Assembly: GCF_025154055.1 (NCBI RefSeq)
Contig: NZ_JAOALK010000032.1
Coordinates: 37,962-101,961, forward strand
DNA: 64,000 bases
Source of the DNA: Aquibacillus koreensis
Lineage (GTDB): Bacteria; Bacillota; Bacilli; Bacillales; Amphibacillaceae
Direction: 5' to 3'
Shown here: positions 35,154-44,895 of the stretch, one piece after another
Numbering within the stretch: position 1 is the stretch's first letter
Layout: each line of letters begins with the position of its first letter
The notes under the pieces: generated by a model
What the model was told of the DNA's origin: nothing
Database searches by the model: none
What the model saw: only the letters and a program-made list of their open reading frames with translations
Program-made: the position numbers and the translations under genes

Positions 35154-38002
35154 TTGGAATCTCCTCCTTTAGACAGCTCTAAGGCTTCTCGAACAATTCG
35201 GTTTTGTTCTGTTTTGTGTATGTTAGGTTCCCCAACTGCTGGTGACGAACGTTCAGGACGTCCAATGTATTTTAATTCTATTTCCCCATCAAGTAATTTA
35301 AATAATGGCTCTTTAACAAAATTCCAGCTTCCCATATTTCTAGGCTCTTCTTGTACCCAAACAACTTCTTCTAGATTTGGGCAGTTTTTAATGACATGTT
35401 CAATATCATTTTGAGGGAATGGATATATTTGTTCTAGTCTTAACACATGAATTTCATCATGTTTTTGTTCAGCATTACTCATCGATTCTTCGATATCTAC
35501 CATTACTTTTCCACTACCAATGATTAAACGTTTCGCTTTTTTCGTTGTTAAAGGTAAACCCGGTTGTTGAATTAATGGTCTGAATTTTCCTTTTGTAAAT
35601 GCTTCCACATCCGAAACAACGCGTTGATTACGTAATAGGCTCTTTGGTGTCATCACAATTAATGGTCGAGCCGACTCGCTATTAACTAACGCAGCTTGGC
35701 GTCTAAGTAAATGAAAAAACTGTGCACTTGTTGTCACATTAGCAACAATCCAGTTATTCTCAGCAGCTAACGTTAAGAACCGTTCTATACGTGCACTGGA
35801 GTGCTCAGGACCTTGCCCCTCATACCCGTGTGGAAGAAGCATAACCATATTGGATTTTTCTCCCCATTTTGCTCGGCCGGAAGAGATGAACTGGTCAAAA
35901 ATGACTTGACCTGCATTGGCAAAATCACCAAATTGAGCTTCCCATAACACTAACGTTTTTGGAGCTTCTACACTGTATCCATATTCAAAACCTAGAACAC
36001 CAGCTTCTGATAATGGACTGTTGTGGATATCGAACGTTGCTTTTGCCTGCTCTAATCCATGCATAGGACAATACGTTTCACCTGTTTCTACGTCGTGTAA
36101 AACAAGATGACGGTGTGCAAACGTACCACGTTCTGAATCTTGACCTGTTAAACGAATTGGAATGCCATCCTGTAAGATAGAAGCATAAGCTAATGCCTCT
36201 CCAGTAGCCCAATCGGCTTTACCTTCTTGATCAAACGTTTCACTACGCTTTTTCAATATTCTTTCTAACTTTTTAAAACTATTAAAACCGTCCGGACGAT
36301 TTAGTAGTCCTTTATTTAATGCCTTTAACTCATCTAAAGGAACGGCCGTTTCTATATCTGCTAAACCGTTACGCAAAGCTTTTGGAACTGGCTTTGCCTC
36401 TGCTTCACCAGTGCTGTTTTCTTTCATGTTAGTATAAATATCATTTAATTTTTGGAATACAGCATCCATCATCACTTCCAAAGTGTTATCTTCAATAAGA
36501 CCAGCTTCTTGAAGCTTTTTGGCATAAATGGTAGCAACAGTATCATGCTCATCAATTTGTTTATATAGTTGCGGTTGTGTCGCTCTTGGTTCATCCATTT
36601 CATTATGACCATATCGACGGTAACCTACTAGATCAATTAAGAAATCCTTATGGAATGTGTTTCTATATTCATAAGCAAGCTGTACAGCCGATACACAGGC
36701 TTCTGGATCATCCGCATTTACGTGAATAATTGGGATTTCAAATCCTTTGGCTAAGTCACTAGCATATCTCGTGGATCTACCTTGGTTCTGACTCGTAGTA
36801 AATCCGACCTGATTATTCGCAATAAGGTGAATCGTACCACCCGTAGAATATCCAGGTAAAGCACCCATGTTAAGTGTTTCTGCAACAACACCTTCGCCAA
36901 TAAACGCAGCATCACCATGAATTAGAATACTTAGCGCCTTATTAATACTGTTCTTCGGATATCCTCGTTCGAATCGGAAATCTTGTGCGGCACGAGTAAA
37001 GCCTTGCACAACAGGATTCACAAATTCTAAATGTGACGGATTATGAGCTAGCGTAATTCGAGTTGGAGATGGTTTTTCTTCCCCTGCTTTTCTTTCAGCA
37101 CCAAAGTGATACTTTACATCTCCAGTCCATCCATACGTAATCGCTCTCGAGCCTGCAGATGGAATTAACTCTTTATCGGAAGAATGATGGAATTCTGAAA
37201 AAAGCTTATCAAATGGCTTTCCTAATATGTGCGTTAAAACACTTAATCGACCGCGGTGAGCCATGCCCATTAAGATGTTTTCCGTATCATCGTAAAAAGA
37301 TAGCTGAACGATGCGGTCTAGCATTGGAACCATCATTTCTAAACCTTCGATAGAAAATCGTTTTTGCGCAACAAATGTTTTTGCTAGAAAGTTTTCAAAA
37401 CCTTCTACATCTGCTATTTTCTCTAATAATTGTTTTTTCTCTTCATTATTAAAATCTACTTTATATGACCCGGTTTCCACTTTTTGTTGCAGCCATTCAC
37501 GCTCTGCATCATTATTCACATGGTCATATTCAAATGAAATCGTACCTACATATTGCTTCTTTAGGAATTCAATGACGTCTTGCGCTGTTTTCACATGGTT
37601 GTTAGAATTTTCCCAAATGAGTTCAGAAGGAATCGCTTCCAAATCTTCTTTCTCTAAACCATACGTGCGTGGGTCAATTAGTGATGATGTACGATTTTTG
37701 TCTTGCCCAACAGGGTAGATATCTGCCTCCAAATGACCATAACGACGAATAGCCTCAACAAGCTTCATTGCTGAGGTTATCTTCTTTATATCATTGGATG
37801 AAGTTGTTTGAGCAATAGCTTTACCATTTACCCCTTCTGTTTCTAGCCATTCTGGAGCACCATATACTTCAAAAAGTGTTTTGATAGACGGATCGACCGC
37901 TTCAGGATTCTCCAAATATGTTTCATACTGTTCTTCTACGTATCCCATGTTTGGACCATGGAAATTTTTCCAGAATCTTTCACTAGATTCTTGCTGTGTC
38001 AC
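35150..38002 (-). CDS. odhA: 2-oxoglutarate dehydrogenase E1 component
   Basis: 950 residues, full length. The thiamine diphosphate enzyme decarboxylates 2-oxoglutarate and passes succinyl groups to OdhB. Visible blocks: [11 protein letters not shown] (~250), the ThDP site [16 protein letters not shown] (~365) and [20 protein letters not shown] in the C-terminal domain. The N-terminus ([20 protein letters not shown]) is the short E2-contact segment. Start codon GTG, 7 nt after GGGGGT. First gene of odhAB behind a consensus promoter. Confidence 0.96.
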   Translation of the reverse strand: MTQQESSERFWKNFHGPNMGYVEEQYETYLENPEAVDPSIKTLFEVYGAPEWLETEGVNGKAIAQTTSSNDIKKITSAMKLVEAIRRYGHLEADIYPVGQDKNRTSSLIDPRTYGLEKEDLEAIPSELIWENSNNHVKTAQDVIEFLKKQYVGTISFEYDHVNNDAEREWLQQKVETGSYKVDFNNEEKKQLLEKIADVEGFENFLAKTFVAQKRFSIEGLEMMVPMLDRIVQLSFYDDTENILMGMAHRGRLSVLTHILGKPFDKLFSEFHHSSDKELIPSAGSRAITYGWTGDVKYHFGAERKAGEEKPSPTRITLAHNPSHLEFVNPVVQGFTRAAQDFRFERGYPKNSINKALSILIHGDAAFIGEGVVAETLNMGALPGYSTGGTIHLIANNQVGFTTSQNQGRSTRYASDLAKGFEIPIIHVNADDPEACVSAVQLAYEYRNTFHKDFLIDLVGYRRYGHNEMDEPRATQPQLYKQIDEHDTVATIYAKKLQEAGLIEDNTLEVMMDAVFQKLNDIYTNMKENSTGEAEAKPVPKALRNGLADIETAVPLDELKALNKGLLNRPDGFNSFKKLERILKKRSETFDQEGKADWATGEALAYASILQDGIPIRLTGQDSERGTFAHRHLVLHDVETGETYCPMHGLEQAKATFDIHNSPLSEAGVLGFEYGYSVEAPKTLVLWEAQFGDFANAGQVIFDQFISSGRAKWGEKSNMVMLLPHGYEGQGPEHSSARIERFLTLAAENNWIVANVTTSAQFFHLLRRQAALVNSESARPLIVMTPKSLLRNQRVVSDVEAFTKGKFRPLIQQPGLPLTTKKAKRLIIGSGKVMVDIEESMSNAEQKHDEIHVLRLEQIYPFPQNDIEHVIKNCPNLEEVVWVQEEPRNMGSWNFVKEPLFKLLDGEIELKYIGRPERSSPAVGEPNIHKTEQNRIVREALELSKGGDSK

Positions 38003-38061
38003 GTCTTATACCCCCATTAGAAGTTCGCATTCTTCTACTACTTTCTTTCCCATCCAAGTTC

Positions 38062-38090
38062 ATTATAGAATTACCTTCTTGCTACATCAA
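38062..38090 (-). promoter_or_regulatory. Sigma-A promoter of odhAB
   Basis: TTGATG (38090-38085) and TATAAT (38067-38062) are 17 nt apart on the minus strand, giving a ~50-nt leader before the GTG start of odhA. Confidence 0.75.
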
Positions 38091-38207
38091 CTAATATACC
38101 CTATTTTATATACGGAAACAACATATTAGTTAGGATAATTCGAATGATTTTGTAAATTCAAAAATAGTACGAATACTGAGATTGATTAAAATCAATATAT
38201 ATCATAA

Positions 38208-38393
38208 TTAGAACGATTCTGAAATATAGAAACGGTTTTTGTGTTTCTTTTCTATCGATTTAGCCACAAGTTGCGATTCCGTCAAAAAGACACGTAATCC
38301 AGTAACTTTTGAGGATTTTCCAGTGAAAGCGACACCGATTTCAGCGTCTCCTCCAATTAATTCAGTAAACCCGGTATGTAATTCAGTATCCAC
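38208..38393 (-). CDS. Doubtful 61-residue hypothetical ORF between prkA and odhA
   Basis: The frame begins with GTG and contains GGDAEIGVAFTGKSSKVTG. Its codon use looks plausible, but the ribosome binding site is weak and I recognise no family. It lies between the prkA terminator and the odhA promoter. It may be a small gene or a chance frame. Confidence 0.3.
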   Translation of the reverse strand: MDTELHTGFTELIGGDAEIGVAFTGKSSKVTGLRVFLTESQLVAKSIEKKHKNRFYISESF

Positions 38394-38424
38394 TCACTTT
38401 CTACCAAACAATCCAAAAACAGAA

Positions 38425-38447
38425 AGTGACCCCAATTTGGGATCACT
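38425..38447 (-). terminator. Intrinsic terminator of prkA
   Basis: AGTGATCCC/GGGGTCACT-type arms directly follow the prkA stop, with TTTCTGTTTTT on the minus strand. Confidence 0.7.
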
Positions 38448-38453
38448 CATCCA

Positions 38454-40349
38454 TTACCTATTCAACAAACTACCTACATAACGCAGTAATTCATTTGCAG
38501 AAGTTGAGTTGTATCCATATTCGTCCACTAATGTCACAACTACTTCGTTGATCTTTTTCAATTGTTGTTCATCAGGTGTTTTTGTTGATGTCGTAATTTT
38601 CACTACATCCTTTAGATCCGCAAACAATTTCTTTTGTATCGCTTCTCTTAATCGCTCATGAGATTGGTAATCAAATTTCTTCCCTTTTCTTGCATATGCA
38701 GAAATACGGATCAGAATCTCCTCTCGAAATGCTTTTTTCGCATTTTCAGAGATGCCTATCTGTTCTTCAATTGAGCGCATTAACTTCTCATCCGGTTGCA
38801 TCTCATCACCAGTTAATGGATCATGAATTTTTGCTTTATTACAAAATGCTTCAACATTGTCTAAGTAATTATCCATCAGTGTCTTCGCTGATTCTTCATA
38901 AGAATACACAAATGCCTTTTGGACTTCTTTTTTGGCCAGGTCATCGTATTCTTTTCGGGCTACCGAAATGAAATTCATGTATCTTTCTTTATCTTCTTTT
39001 GAAATAGAAGGATGATTCTCTAATCCGTCTTTTAACGATCTTAATACGTCCAACGCATTAATGGATGTCATCTCTTTTTTTATGATTGTAGAAGATATTC
39101 GGTTAATCACATAACGAGGGTCAATACCACTCATACCTTCATCATGGAATTCCTTCTTCATTTCCTGTACATCTGCATCAGAAAAACCTTCTACATTCTG
39201 TCCATCATACAAGTACATTTTCTTTAATACACTTAAATTTGCTTGGTCCGACTCTTTTAATCTAGTGAGAATCGTAAACATCGCAGCTACTCTTAGTGTA
39301 TGAGGAGCAATGTGAACATCCTTGATATCACTTTCATTAATCATTTTATTATAAATTCTTTCTTCTTCTGATACCTTCAAATTATACGGCACTGGCATGA
39401 CAATCATTCTTGAGTGAAGTGCTTCATTCTTTTTATTAGCTATGAATGAACGATACTCTGATTCATTTGTGTGCGCAACAATCAGTTCATCAGCTGATAT
39501 GAGGGCAAATCGTCCTGCTTTAAAATTACCTTCTTGCGTTAATGATAACAGGTGCCATAAGAACTTCTCATCACACTTTAACATCTCTTGAAATTCCATA
39601 ATGCCTCGGTTTGCTTTGTTTAACTCACCATCAAATCGATAAGCACGCGGATCAGATTCTGAACCATACTCTGCAATAGTAGAGAAGTCAATCGATCCAG
39701 TTAGGTCAGCAATGTCTTGGGATTTCGGGTCAGATGGACTAAATGTCCCAATACCGGTTCGTTTATCTTCTGAGAAAAATACGCGTTCGACCATCACATC
39801 TTCTATTCGCCCTTCATATTCTTTCTCAAGGCGCATCGTGTTTAGAGGAGATAAATTCCCTTCAATCTTTATCCCATATGCAGCCTCGAATTCCGTTCGT
39901 AAATGGTGCGGAATTAAATGAAGTGGATCTTCATGCATCGGGCAACCCTTTATAGCATAGACTGCACCTTCATCAGTTAACGAGAATTTTTCTAATCCTC
40001 TTTTCAAAATTGTAACAAGGGTAGATTTACCGCCACTAACTGGCCCCATTAATAATAAAATACGCTTTCTTACATCAAGGCGCTTAGCGGCTGGATGAAA
40101 ATATTCTTCTACAAGCTTTTCTAATGCTTCCTCTAAACCAAATAGCTGATCACCAAAGAACTTATAAACTTTTCTACCGTTAACTTCTTCTACACCCTTA
40201 TGTTTGATCATATTATATACACGTGAATGAGCGGATTGTGCTAAATAAGGGCGCTCTTTTAAAAGTTCTAAATAGTCTGCTAACGTACCTTCCCACTTTA
40301 ATCTTTCTTGATCCTCTCGATAATCCTGAACCTTTTTTAAAATATCCAT
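38454..40349 (-). CDS. prkA: Sporulation serine protein kinase PrkA
   Basis: 631 residues. The AAA-like N-terminal part has Walker A GPVSGGKST (102-110); the C-terminal part is the PrkA kinase domain, including IHDPLTGDEMQPDEKLMRSI. PrkA-type proteins act in sporulation with YhbH and SpoVR. The ATG follows GGGAGGTCACCT. Neighbouring genes of the B. subtilis yhb region (trmL, yhbB, queG) lie further along this window, so the locus is a rearranged yhb cluster. Confidence 0.94.
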   Translation of the reverse strand: MDILKKVQDYREDQERLKWEGTLADYLELLKERPYLAQSAHSRVYNMIKHKGVEEVNGRKVYKFFGDQLFGLEEALEKLVEEYFHPAAKRLDVRKRILLLMGPVSGGKSTLVTILKRGLEKFSLTDEGAVYAIKGCPMHEDPLHLIPHHLRTEFEAAYGIKIEGNLSPLNTMRLEKEYEGRIEDVMVERVFFSEDKRTGIGTFSPSDPKSQDIADLTGSIDFSTIAEYGSESDPRAYRFDGELNKANRGIMEFQEMLKCDEKFLWHLLSLTQEGNFKAGRFALISADELIVAHTNESEYRSFIANKKNEALHSRMIVMPVPYNLKVSEEERIYNKMINESDIKDVHIAPHTLRVAAMFTILTRLKESDQANLSVLKKMYLYDGQNVEGFSDADVQEMKKEFHDEGMSGIDPRYVINRISSTIIKKEMTSINALDVLRSLKDGLENHPSISKEDKERYMNFISVARKEYDDLAKKEVQKAFVYSYEESAKTLMDNYLDNVEAFCNKAKIHDPLTGDEMQPDEKLMRSIEEQIGISENAKKAFREEILIRISAYARKGKKFDYQSHERLREAIQKKLFADLKDVVKITTSTKTPDEQQLKKINEVVVTLVDEYGYNSTSANELLRYVGSLLNR

Positions 40350-40531
40350 AGGTGACCTCCCAGAAAAATGGTGTTACACAAGCTATTACTATAACCTATG
40401 TGCAAACTTTCCGGAAAATGAATAGATTAACATGTAACACATACTTTTTATCACGGAGAAGCCTATAGCGGAATGGTTCTTTATGATAATTACTAGTTTT
40501 TATTACTTTATGCTATAATAATTATCAAATC

Positions 40532-40560
40532 TTCACATTCTAACTACAATTCGTTATAAT
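40532..40560 (+). promoter_or_regulatory. Probable sigma-A promoter of the 30-residue peptide gene
   Basis: TTCACA (40532-40537) and TATAAT (40555-40560) are 17 nt apart. A second, extended -10 (TGCTATAAT, 40511-40519) lies just upstream. Confidence 0.55.
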
Positions 40561-40635
40561 GAAGAAAATGATGCGTTTAATTAATGCAAGGAACAATACT
40601 TACATAGTCATTACAATTTCCAAGGAGGTAAACAT

Positions 40636-40728
40636 ATGGGTTTAGCACTTATCATCGGGGTAAGTATCGTATTTTTAGTATCGATCTTTTCAGCAGGATA
40701 TGATACGGACAATGTATCAAAAAAATAA
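40636..40728 (+). CDS. 30-residue single-pass membrane peptide
   Basis: MGLALIIGVSIVFLVSIFSA followed by GYDTDNVSKK: one hydrophobic helix and a short polar tail. The ATG is 8 nt after a full AAGGAGGT site, a promoter lies upstream and a strong terminator follows, so it is a real gene despite its size. It recalls the YtzI-like small membrane proteins of Bacillus, without a firm match. Function unknown. Confidence 0.7.
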   Translation: MGLALIIGVSIVFLVSIFSAGYDTDNVSKK

Positions 40729-40741
40729 TACAGATTGAGCG

Positions 40742-40772
40742 ACGCATAGGCTAATGCCTGTGCGTTTTTTTG
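40742..40772 (+). terminator. Intrinsic terminator of the 30-residue peptide gene
   Basis: A 10-bp stem ACGCATAGGC/GCCTGTGCGT with one wobble is followed by seven T residues. Confidence 0.85.
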
Positions 40773-40861
40773 TTGATTCACCTATACACCCCCTTCGAGA
40801 CGACCGACTTAACTCGCGCAAGGGTGTTCTATTCTATTCAATTGTTTTTATGAATGATTTT

Positions 40862-41345
40862 ATCTATACTGCGTCGTAATAAGGAGAAATTAGTGAATTC
40901 AATGCAAGCGGCTATATGATCCCTTATTTGTCCTTTTTAGACCACTTTTTTATCTGTGCGGCTATACAATACGTTATTTTAACAAATTGCCAACGAAATT
41001 AATGAAATTTGTGCAAATAAGGGCTCTGGTGACCGCTAAAATCATATATCCTTAGATTTTAGGCAAATAACGGATCTCTTAGCCGCTAAATTTAGCATAG
41101 ATTTCTGAGCGGCTATGAGATCCGTTATTTAGCTTTTTTAGACCGTTTTTTTATCTGTGCGGCTATACAGTACGTTATTCCAATAAATTGCCAACGAAAT
41201 CATTGAAATCAGGACAATTAAGGACTCTGGTAGCCGTTAAAATCAAATATTCTAAGATTTGAGGTAAATAACGGATCTCTTAGCCGCTAAAATCATCCAT
41301 TGAATTCTTAGCAGGTGAAGTTACGACGCATTTTACATCAAGTCT
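40862..41345. repeat. Intergenic repeat, family A (two tandem units with terminal inverted repeats)
   Basis: The gene-free stretch 40773-41432 holds two tandem units (about 40911-41109 and 41110-41300) of the family also seen at 2885-3160, for example CGGATCTCTTAGCCGCTAAA in both. The outer ends TACTGCGTCGTAA and TTACGACGCA are inverted repeats of each other and match the ends of the family B elements. Confidence 0.8.
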
Positions 41346-41385
41346 TGCATTCGAAAAAAACATTTATGAAAAGAGCCTAACAAAA

Positions 41386-41416
41386 AACGCTTGGATTATA
41401 AAAAGATCCAAGCGTT
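41386..41416 (-). terminator. Intrinsic terminator of trmL
   Basis: An 11-bp stem AACGCTTGGAT/ATCCAAGCGTT is followed by a T-run on the minus strand. Confidence 0.85.
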
Positions 41417-41432
41417 AGTGTTTCCGTATATA

Positions 41433-41912
41433 TTAATGCAGACCCGGAAATCCTTGTTGTTTTAACACATCATAAACGATAATCGCAGCTGTGTTGGAAA
41501 GGTTTAATGAACGTACTTTATCATGTGATGCCATGTAAATTCTTAAGCATTGGTCTTCTTTTCCGACTAATAGTTCTTTAGGAATACCATTTGTTTCTCT
41601 TCCGAATACAAAAAACAAATCCTTATCTGCATCACTAAAATCGTAATCGGTATAATACTTCGTACCGAAATTTTCAATATAATAAAACGCACCGGTTGGA
41701 TGTGTTTTATATAAGTCATCTAATGAATCATGGTATTGAATTTTCACATCGTGCCAATAGTCAAGACCAGCTCTGCGCAACATCTTATCCTCTGTCGAAA
41801 ATCCAAGAGGTCGAATCAAGTGCAAAACAGCATTAGTCGCAAGGCAAGTGCGAGCAATATTTCCCGTATTTGCAGGAATTTCTGGTTGATACAATACAAC
41901 ATGTATGGCCAA
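41433..41912 (-). CDS. trmL: tRNA (cytidine(34)-2'-O)-methyltransferase TrmL (CspR/YibK)
   Basis: 159 residues, SPOUT methyltransferase fold that 2'-O-methylates the wobble base of certain leucine tRNAs. Family blocks: YQPEIPANTGNIARTC at the start, FVFGRETNGIP near 107 and RSLNLSNTAAIIVYD at the end, the last forming the S-adenosylmethionine knot. I place the start at the TTG at 41912, since AGAGGTG lies 6-7 nt upstream; the frame's earlier GTG is part of that site. Confidence 0.92.
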   Translation of the reverse strand: MAIHVVLYQPEIPANTGNIARTCLATNAVLHLIRPLGFSTEDKMLRRAGLDYWHDVKIQYHDSLDDLYKTHPTGAFYYIENFGTKYYTDYDFSDADKDLFFVFGRETNGIPKELLVGKEDQCLRIYMASHDKVRSLNLSNTAAIIVYDVLKQQGFPGLH

Positions 41913-42001
41913 TTTTTTCACCTCTAACTACATTTTAACTTGACCATTATAGCACAAATTCATACAAGCCTATATCTTAAATAAAGACACCAAGAAAAAA
42001 A

Positions 42002-42865
42002 CTACTCTCCGATCCGAAAAAACTTATATTTACAATCCTCTGTCCATGCATACGAATCCTCATATGACCAATATCTGTGACGACTATTATCCGTATGTGC
42101 GTTAACCAGCGGCATTCCATCATTGTCTTTCTCCACTACAATGGTATTATGATCCCACTTGCCATCCCCCTCAAAATCGTAACAAATTACATCACCAGGC
42201 ATCAATTCACTTGGATTCTCTACTTCTTTCCCTTTCAGTCCTTGATTTGCTCCACTCAAGTACCACCGTAATGCGTGCGCTACTGCCCAACTATAACTCC
42301 AATTTTCATTTTGGTACCACCATCCCTGTCCCCGGTTAGGCGCTCCCCACATCGGCGCTCCACCCGCATGCAGGCATTGAGACACATAGTTGGTACAGTC
42401 TACATCAAATTTTCTGTATTCCGGATTATAGTCATTCCACCATCTTTCTGCATATTGAACAGCAGCTCTCCGATCGTACTCGAAGCGCATATTGCCTGCA
42501 TCCTCTCTCTCAATCGGTTCAATTGGCGGCACGACTTCCATCTTTGTAGGAGCCTGTATTTCTTTGTCCTCTACTAACGTATTTTTATAAAAAATAGCTT
42601 GATGCATCCGTTCATCTTCTTCATGATAAAAATGATCGCCCTGCTTCACGAAAAAAGTTACACCTAGGTTATACTCCACCTTTACTTCTTGATTCTCATC
42701 TTCAAAAGCGCGGTATAATGTACCTTTTCCAGTGATCCTTGCTACTTTACTTCCTCTTTTTTCATGATAACTTATCTTTTCAAGGATCCAATTAGGAAGA
42801 GAATCCTCCCTCTTCATTTCTAGTTGCTCTTCCCAAAACTTTTTTAATTGTTCGGATCGCTTCAA
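42002..42865 (-). CDS. yhbB: Putative amidase-domain protein (YhbB-like)
   Basis: About 288 residues. The C-terminal half is an Amidase_6-type papain-like domain with Cys in DVDCTNYVSQC and His in KWDHNTIVVE, plus VNAHTD. The N-terminal half is a small beta domain (FVKQGDHFYHEE). There is no signal peptide. Position beside trmL matches B. subtilis yhbB-cspR. The substrate is unknown, perhaps peptidoglycan-related in the mother cell. The start is probably the TTG at 42865, 8 nt after AAGGAG; the ATG at 42871 is only 2 nt from that site. Confidence 0.8.
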   Translation of the reverse strand: MKRSEQLKKFWEEQLEMKREDSLPNWILEKISYHEKRGSKVARITGKGTLYRAFEDENQEVKVEYNLGVTFFVKQGDHFYHEEDERMHQAIFYKNTLVEDKEIQAPTKMEVVPPIEPIEREDAGNMRFEYDRRAAVQYAERWWNDYNPEYRKFDVDCTNYVSQCLHAGGAPMWGAPNRGQGWWYQNENWSYSWAVAHALRWYLSGANQGLKGKEVENPSELMPGDVICYDFEGDGKWDHNTIVVEKDNDGMPLVNAHTDNSRHRYWSYEDSYAWTEDCKYKFFRIGE

Positions 42866-42994
42866 GATCATCACTCCTTCCTTTCTAAACATATGAAGGA
42901 GGTATCTGTACGATGATTAGAAAGTGATCCGCGTAACATCCTTTTCCTCGATAGCATCGTGTGCTATACTATTTTTATAAAAACGAAAGGACTG

Positions 42995-43042
42995 ATGGGT
43001 GGACAATGTTTAACTAATCTTTTTTTCCAATATTTGAAATAA
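42995..43042 (+). CDS. 15-residue leader peptide of the vmlR attenuator
   Basis: MGGQCLTNLFFQYLK, with AAAGGA upstream. Its codons cover the ACTAATC element of the attenuator. A nested three-codon frame, MFN, at 43006-43017 is an alternative sensor ORF whose stalled ribosome would also mask that element. Which one is used cannot be decided from sequence. Confidence 0.45.
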   Translation: MGGQCLTNLFFQYLK

Positions 43043-43138
43043 AATATTTCAAATTGTTAGAAAAACAGGATTAGTCTGCCCATTTTTATATTCGTAGTAG
43101 CTAGAGAAGTTCGGATAAAAATGTGTATGTGTATGGCT

Positions 43139-43171
43139 AATCCTTCCAATTTAGAATTGGGAGGATTTTTT
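43139..43171 (+). terminator. Attenuator terminator of vmlR
   Basis: A 13-bp stem with one G-U pair and a 3-nt loop is followed by six T residues, 45 nt before the vmlR start codon. Confidence 0.85.
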
Positions 43172-43215
43172 AACTAAATACTGAAATCCTCCCTTGAATA
43201 GAAAGAGGGATGTAC

Positions 43216-44847
43216 ATGAAAGAATTATTAATAATGCAGCAATTAGGTTTAGAAATACATGACTTTACGCTTTTTGAGAATATCCATGCACATGTAAAGC
43301 AAGGTGAAATTATCGGGATCATTGGTAAGAACGGTGCAGGTAAAACCACGTTATTAAAGTTATTAAATAATGAGTTAACACCAACAAAGGGTAGCATACA
43401 ATGGTTCGAACAAAACCTAGTCGTAGCGTTAGTAGATCAAGAAGCGGAATCTTTTATGCATAAGGAATCAACTGCAACGGAAGAAGCGTTGCGATCAAAG
43501 TGGAGTGTACCTGACAATGATTATTCCAATTTTAGTGGTGGAGAGAAATTAAAGGCTCGGTTAATACATGGGATAGCAAAGCAAGCTCACCTTTTATTAT
43601 TAGACGAACCAACGAATCATCTAGATGCAAATAGTACAGTGCTCTTAATAGAACAATTAAAACGGTATAATGGAACGGTTATCTTGGTTTCGCACGATCG
43701 ATACTTTTTAGATGAAGTGGCAACAAAGATATGGTCGATTGAAGGCAAAAAGTTGGTGGAGCATAAAGGTAACTACTCTAGTTATATGGAAGCTCGTCAA
43801 CAAAGAAGACTAACACAACAACGAGAATATGAGAAGCAACAAAAAATGGTTGAACAAATCGAAAGTCAAATGCAAGCACTCACTTCTTGGTCCAAAAGCG
43901 CCCACGCTCAATCAACAAAACAAGAAGGAAAGAAAGAGTACTTCCGTAAAAAAGCAAAGCGAATGGATTCACAAGTAAAGTCGAAACAAAAACGTTTGGA
44001 AAAGGAACTAGAAAAGGTGAACGCAAAGCCAGTGGAAGCTGATTACAACGTGCAATTTACCATGAAAGCAAATGATAAGGTAGGCAAACGTTTTTTAGAA
44101 GTGAAAAATCTAGCAAAATCTTTTAACAATGAATCACTATTCTCATCCGTATTTTTTACAATCCAGCATGGGGAAAAAGTAGCCATAGTTGGTCCTAATG
44201 GAAGCGGTAAAACTACGTTACTAAAGATCATCCTAGGCATAGAATCTTACGAAGGGGAAGTTTGGTTATCACCATCTGCATCGATTGGCTATTTAACACA
44301 AGAAGTGTTTGACTTGCCCTTAGAAAAGACGCCGGAGCAACTGTTTTATCAAGAAACCTTTAAACAGAGAGGGAAAGTTCAAACGCTAATGAACCATTTA
44401 GGATTTACTGCAGCACAGTGGAGAGAGCCAATTCAAGCCATGAGCATGGGTGAACGAGTAAAATGCAAGCTTATGAAATATATTCTAGAGGAAAAAGATG
44501 TTCTAGTATTGGATGAACCAACAAATCACCTTGACCTTGCATCTCGTGAACAACTAGAAGCAACATTATCAACCTACAATGGCACACTACTTGTTGTTTC
44601 TCATGACCGGTATTTTCTTGAACAAATAACAGCTACAAAACTCGTTATACAAGACAAAAAGATAGAAAAACAATGGGACCAAAAGGCGAAACACAACACC
44701 AACCAAGAAGAATATAGGTTGACACTAGAAACAGAACGGCAAGCAGTTTTAGGAAAGCTTAGTTTTTTATCGCCTAATGATCAGGCCTATATCGAACTAG
44801 ATAAGAAGTTTACCGATTTAACGAAGCAAATTCGTGATCTAAAATAA
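43216..44847 (+). CDS. vmlR: ABC-F ribosome protection protein VmlR
   Basis: 543 residues, two ATPase domains and no membrane segments. Walker A motifs are GKNGAGKTT (~37) and GPNGSGKTT (~322); signatures are FSGGEK and MSMGER; both Walker B motifs end LLDEPTNHLD-like. The interdomain linker (~190-290) is long and basic (SWSKSAHAQSTK). Similarity to B. subtilis VmlR runs full length. VmlR displaces virginiamycin M, lincomycin and tiamulin from the ribosome. The start at 43216 is 6 nt from AGAGGG. Confidence 0.9.
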   Translation: MKELLIMQQLGLEIHDFTLFENIHAHVKQGEIIGIIGKNGAGKTTLLKLLNNELTPTKGSIQWFEQNLVVALVDQEAESFMHKESTATEEALRSKWSVPDNDYSNFSGGEKLKARLIHGIAKQAHLLLLDEPTNHLDANSTVLLIEQLKRYNGTVILVSHDRYFLDEVATKIWSIEGKKLVEHKGNYSSYMEARQQRRLTQQREYEKQQKMVEQIESQMQALTSWSKSAHAQSTKQEGKKEYFRKKAKRMDSQVKSKQKRLEKELEKVNAKPVEADYNVQFTMKANDKVGKRFLEVKNLAKSFNNESLFSSVFFTIQHGEKVAIVGPNGSGKTTLLKIILGIESYEGEVWLSPSASIGYLTQEVFDLPLEKTPEQLFYQETFKQRGKVQTLMNHLGFTAAQWREPIQAMSMGERVKCKLMKYILEEKDVLVLDEPTNHLDLASREQLEATLSTYNGTLLVVSHDRYFLEQITATKLVIQDKKIEKQWDQKAKHNTNQEEYRLTLETERQAVLGKLSFLSPNDQAYIELDKKFTDLTKQIRDLK

Positions 44848-44855
44848 TTAGATTA

Positions 44856-44886
44856 CACAAAAAAACGCTAATTAGCGTTTTTTTGT
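44856..44886. terminator. Bidirectional terminator after vmlR
   Basis: A perfect palindrome ACAAAAAAACGCTAA with its complement and T-runs in both directions serves vmlR and the convergent gene. Confidence 0.88.
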
Positions 44887-44895
44887 GTTCGTATA

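Larger units (their letters stand above)
42962..43171 (+). promoter_or_regulatory. Promoter and attenuator of vmlR
   Basis: An extended -10 (TGCTATACT, 42962-42970) starts a ~240-nt leader. ACTAATC (43013-43019) can pair with GATTAGT (43069-43075); alternatively GGATTAG (43068-43074) can pair with CTAATCC (43137-43143), which is the 5' side of a terminator (43139-43151 with 43155-43167, T-run to 43171). The two pairings are exclusive, so a ribosome on the leader ORF would switch the terminator off. TCCCT (43189-43193) can also pair with AGGGA at the vmlR ribosome binding site. Confidence 0.7.
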
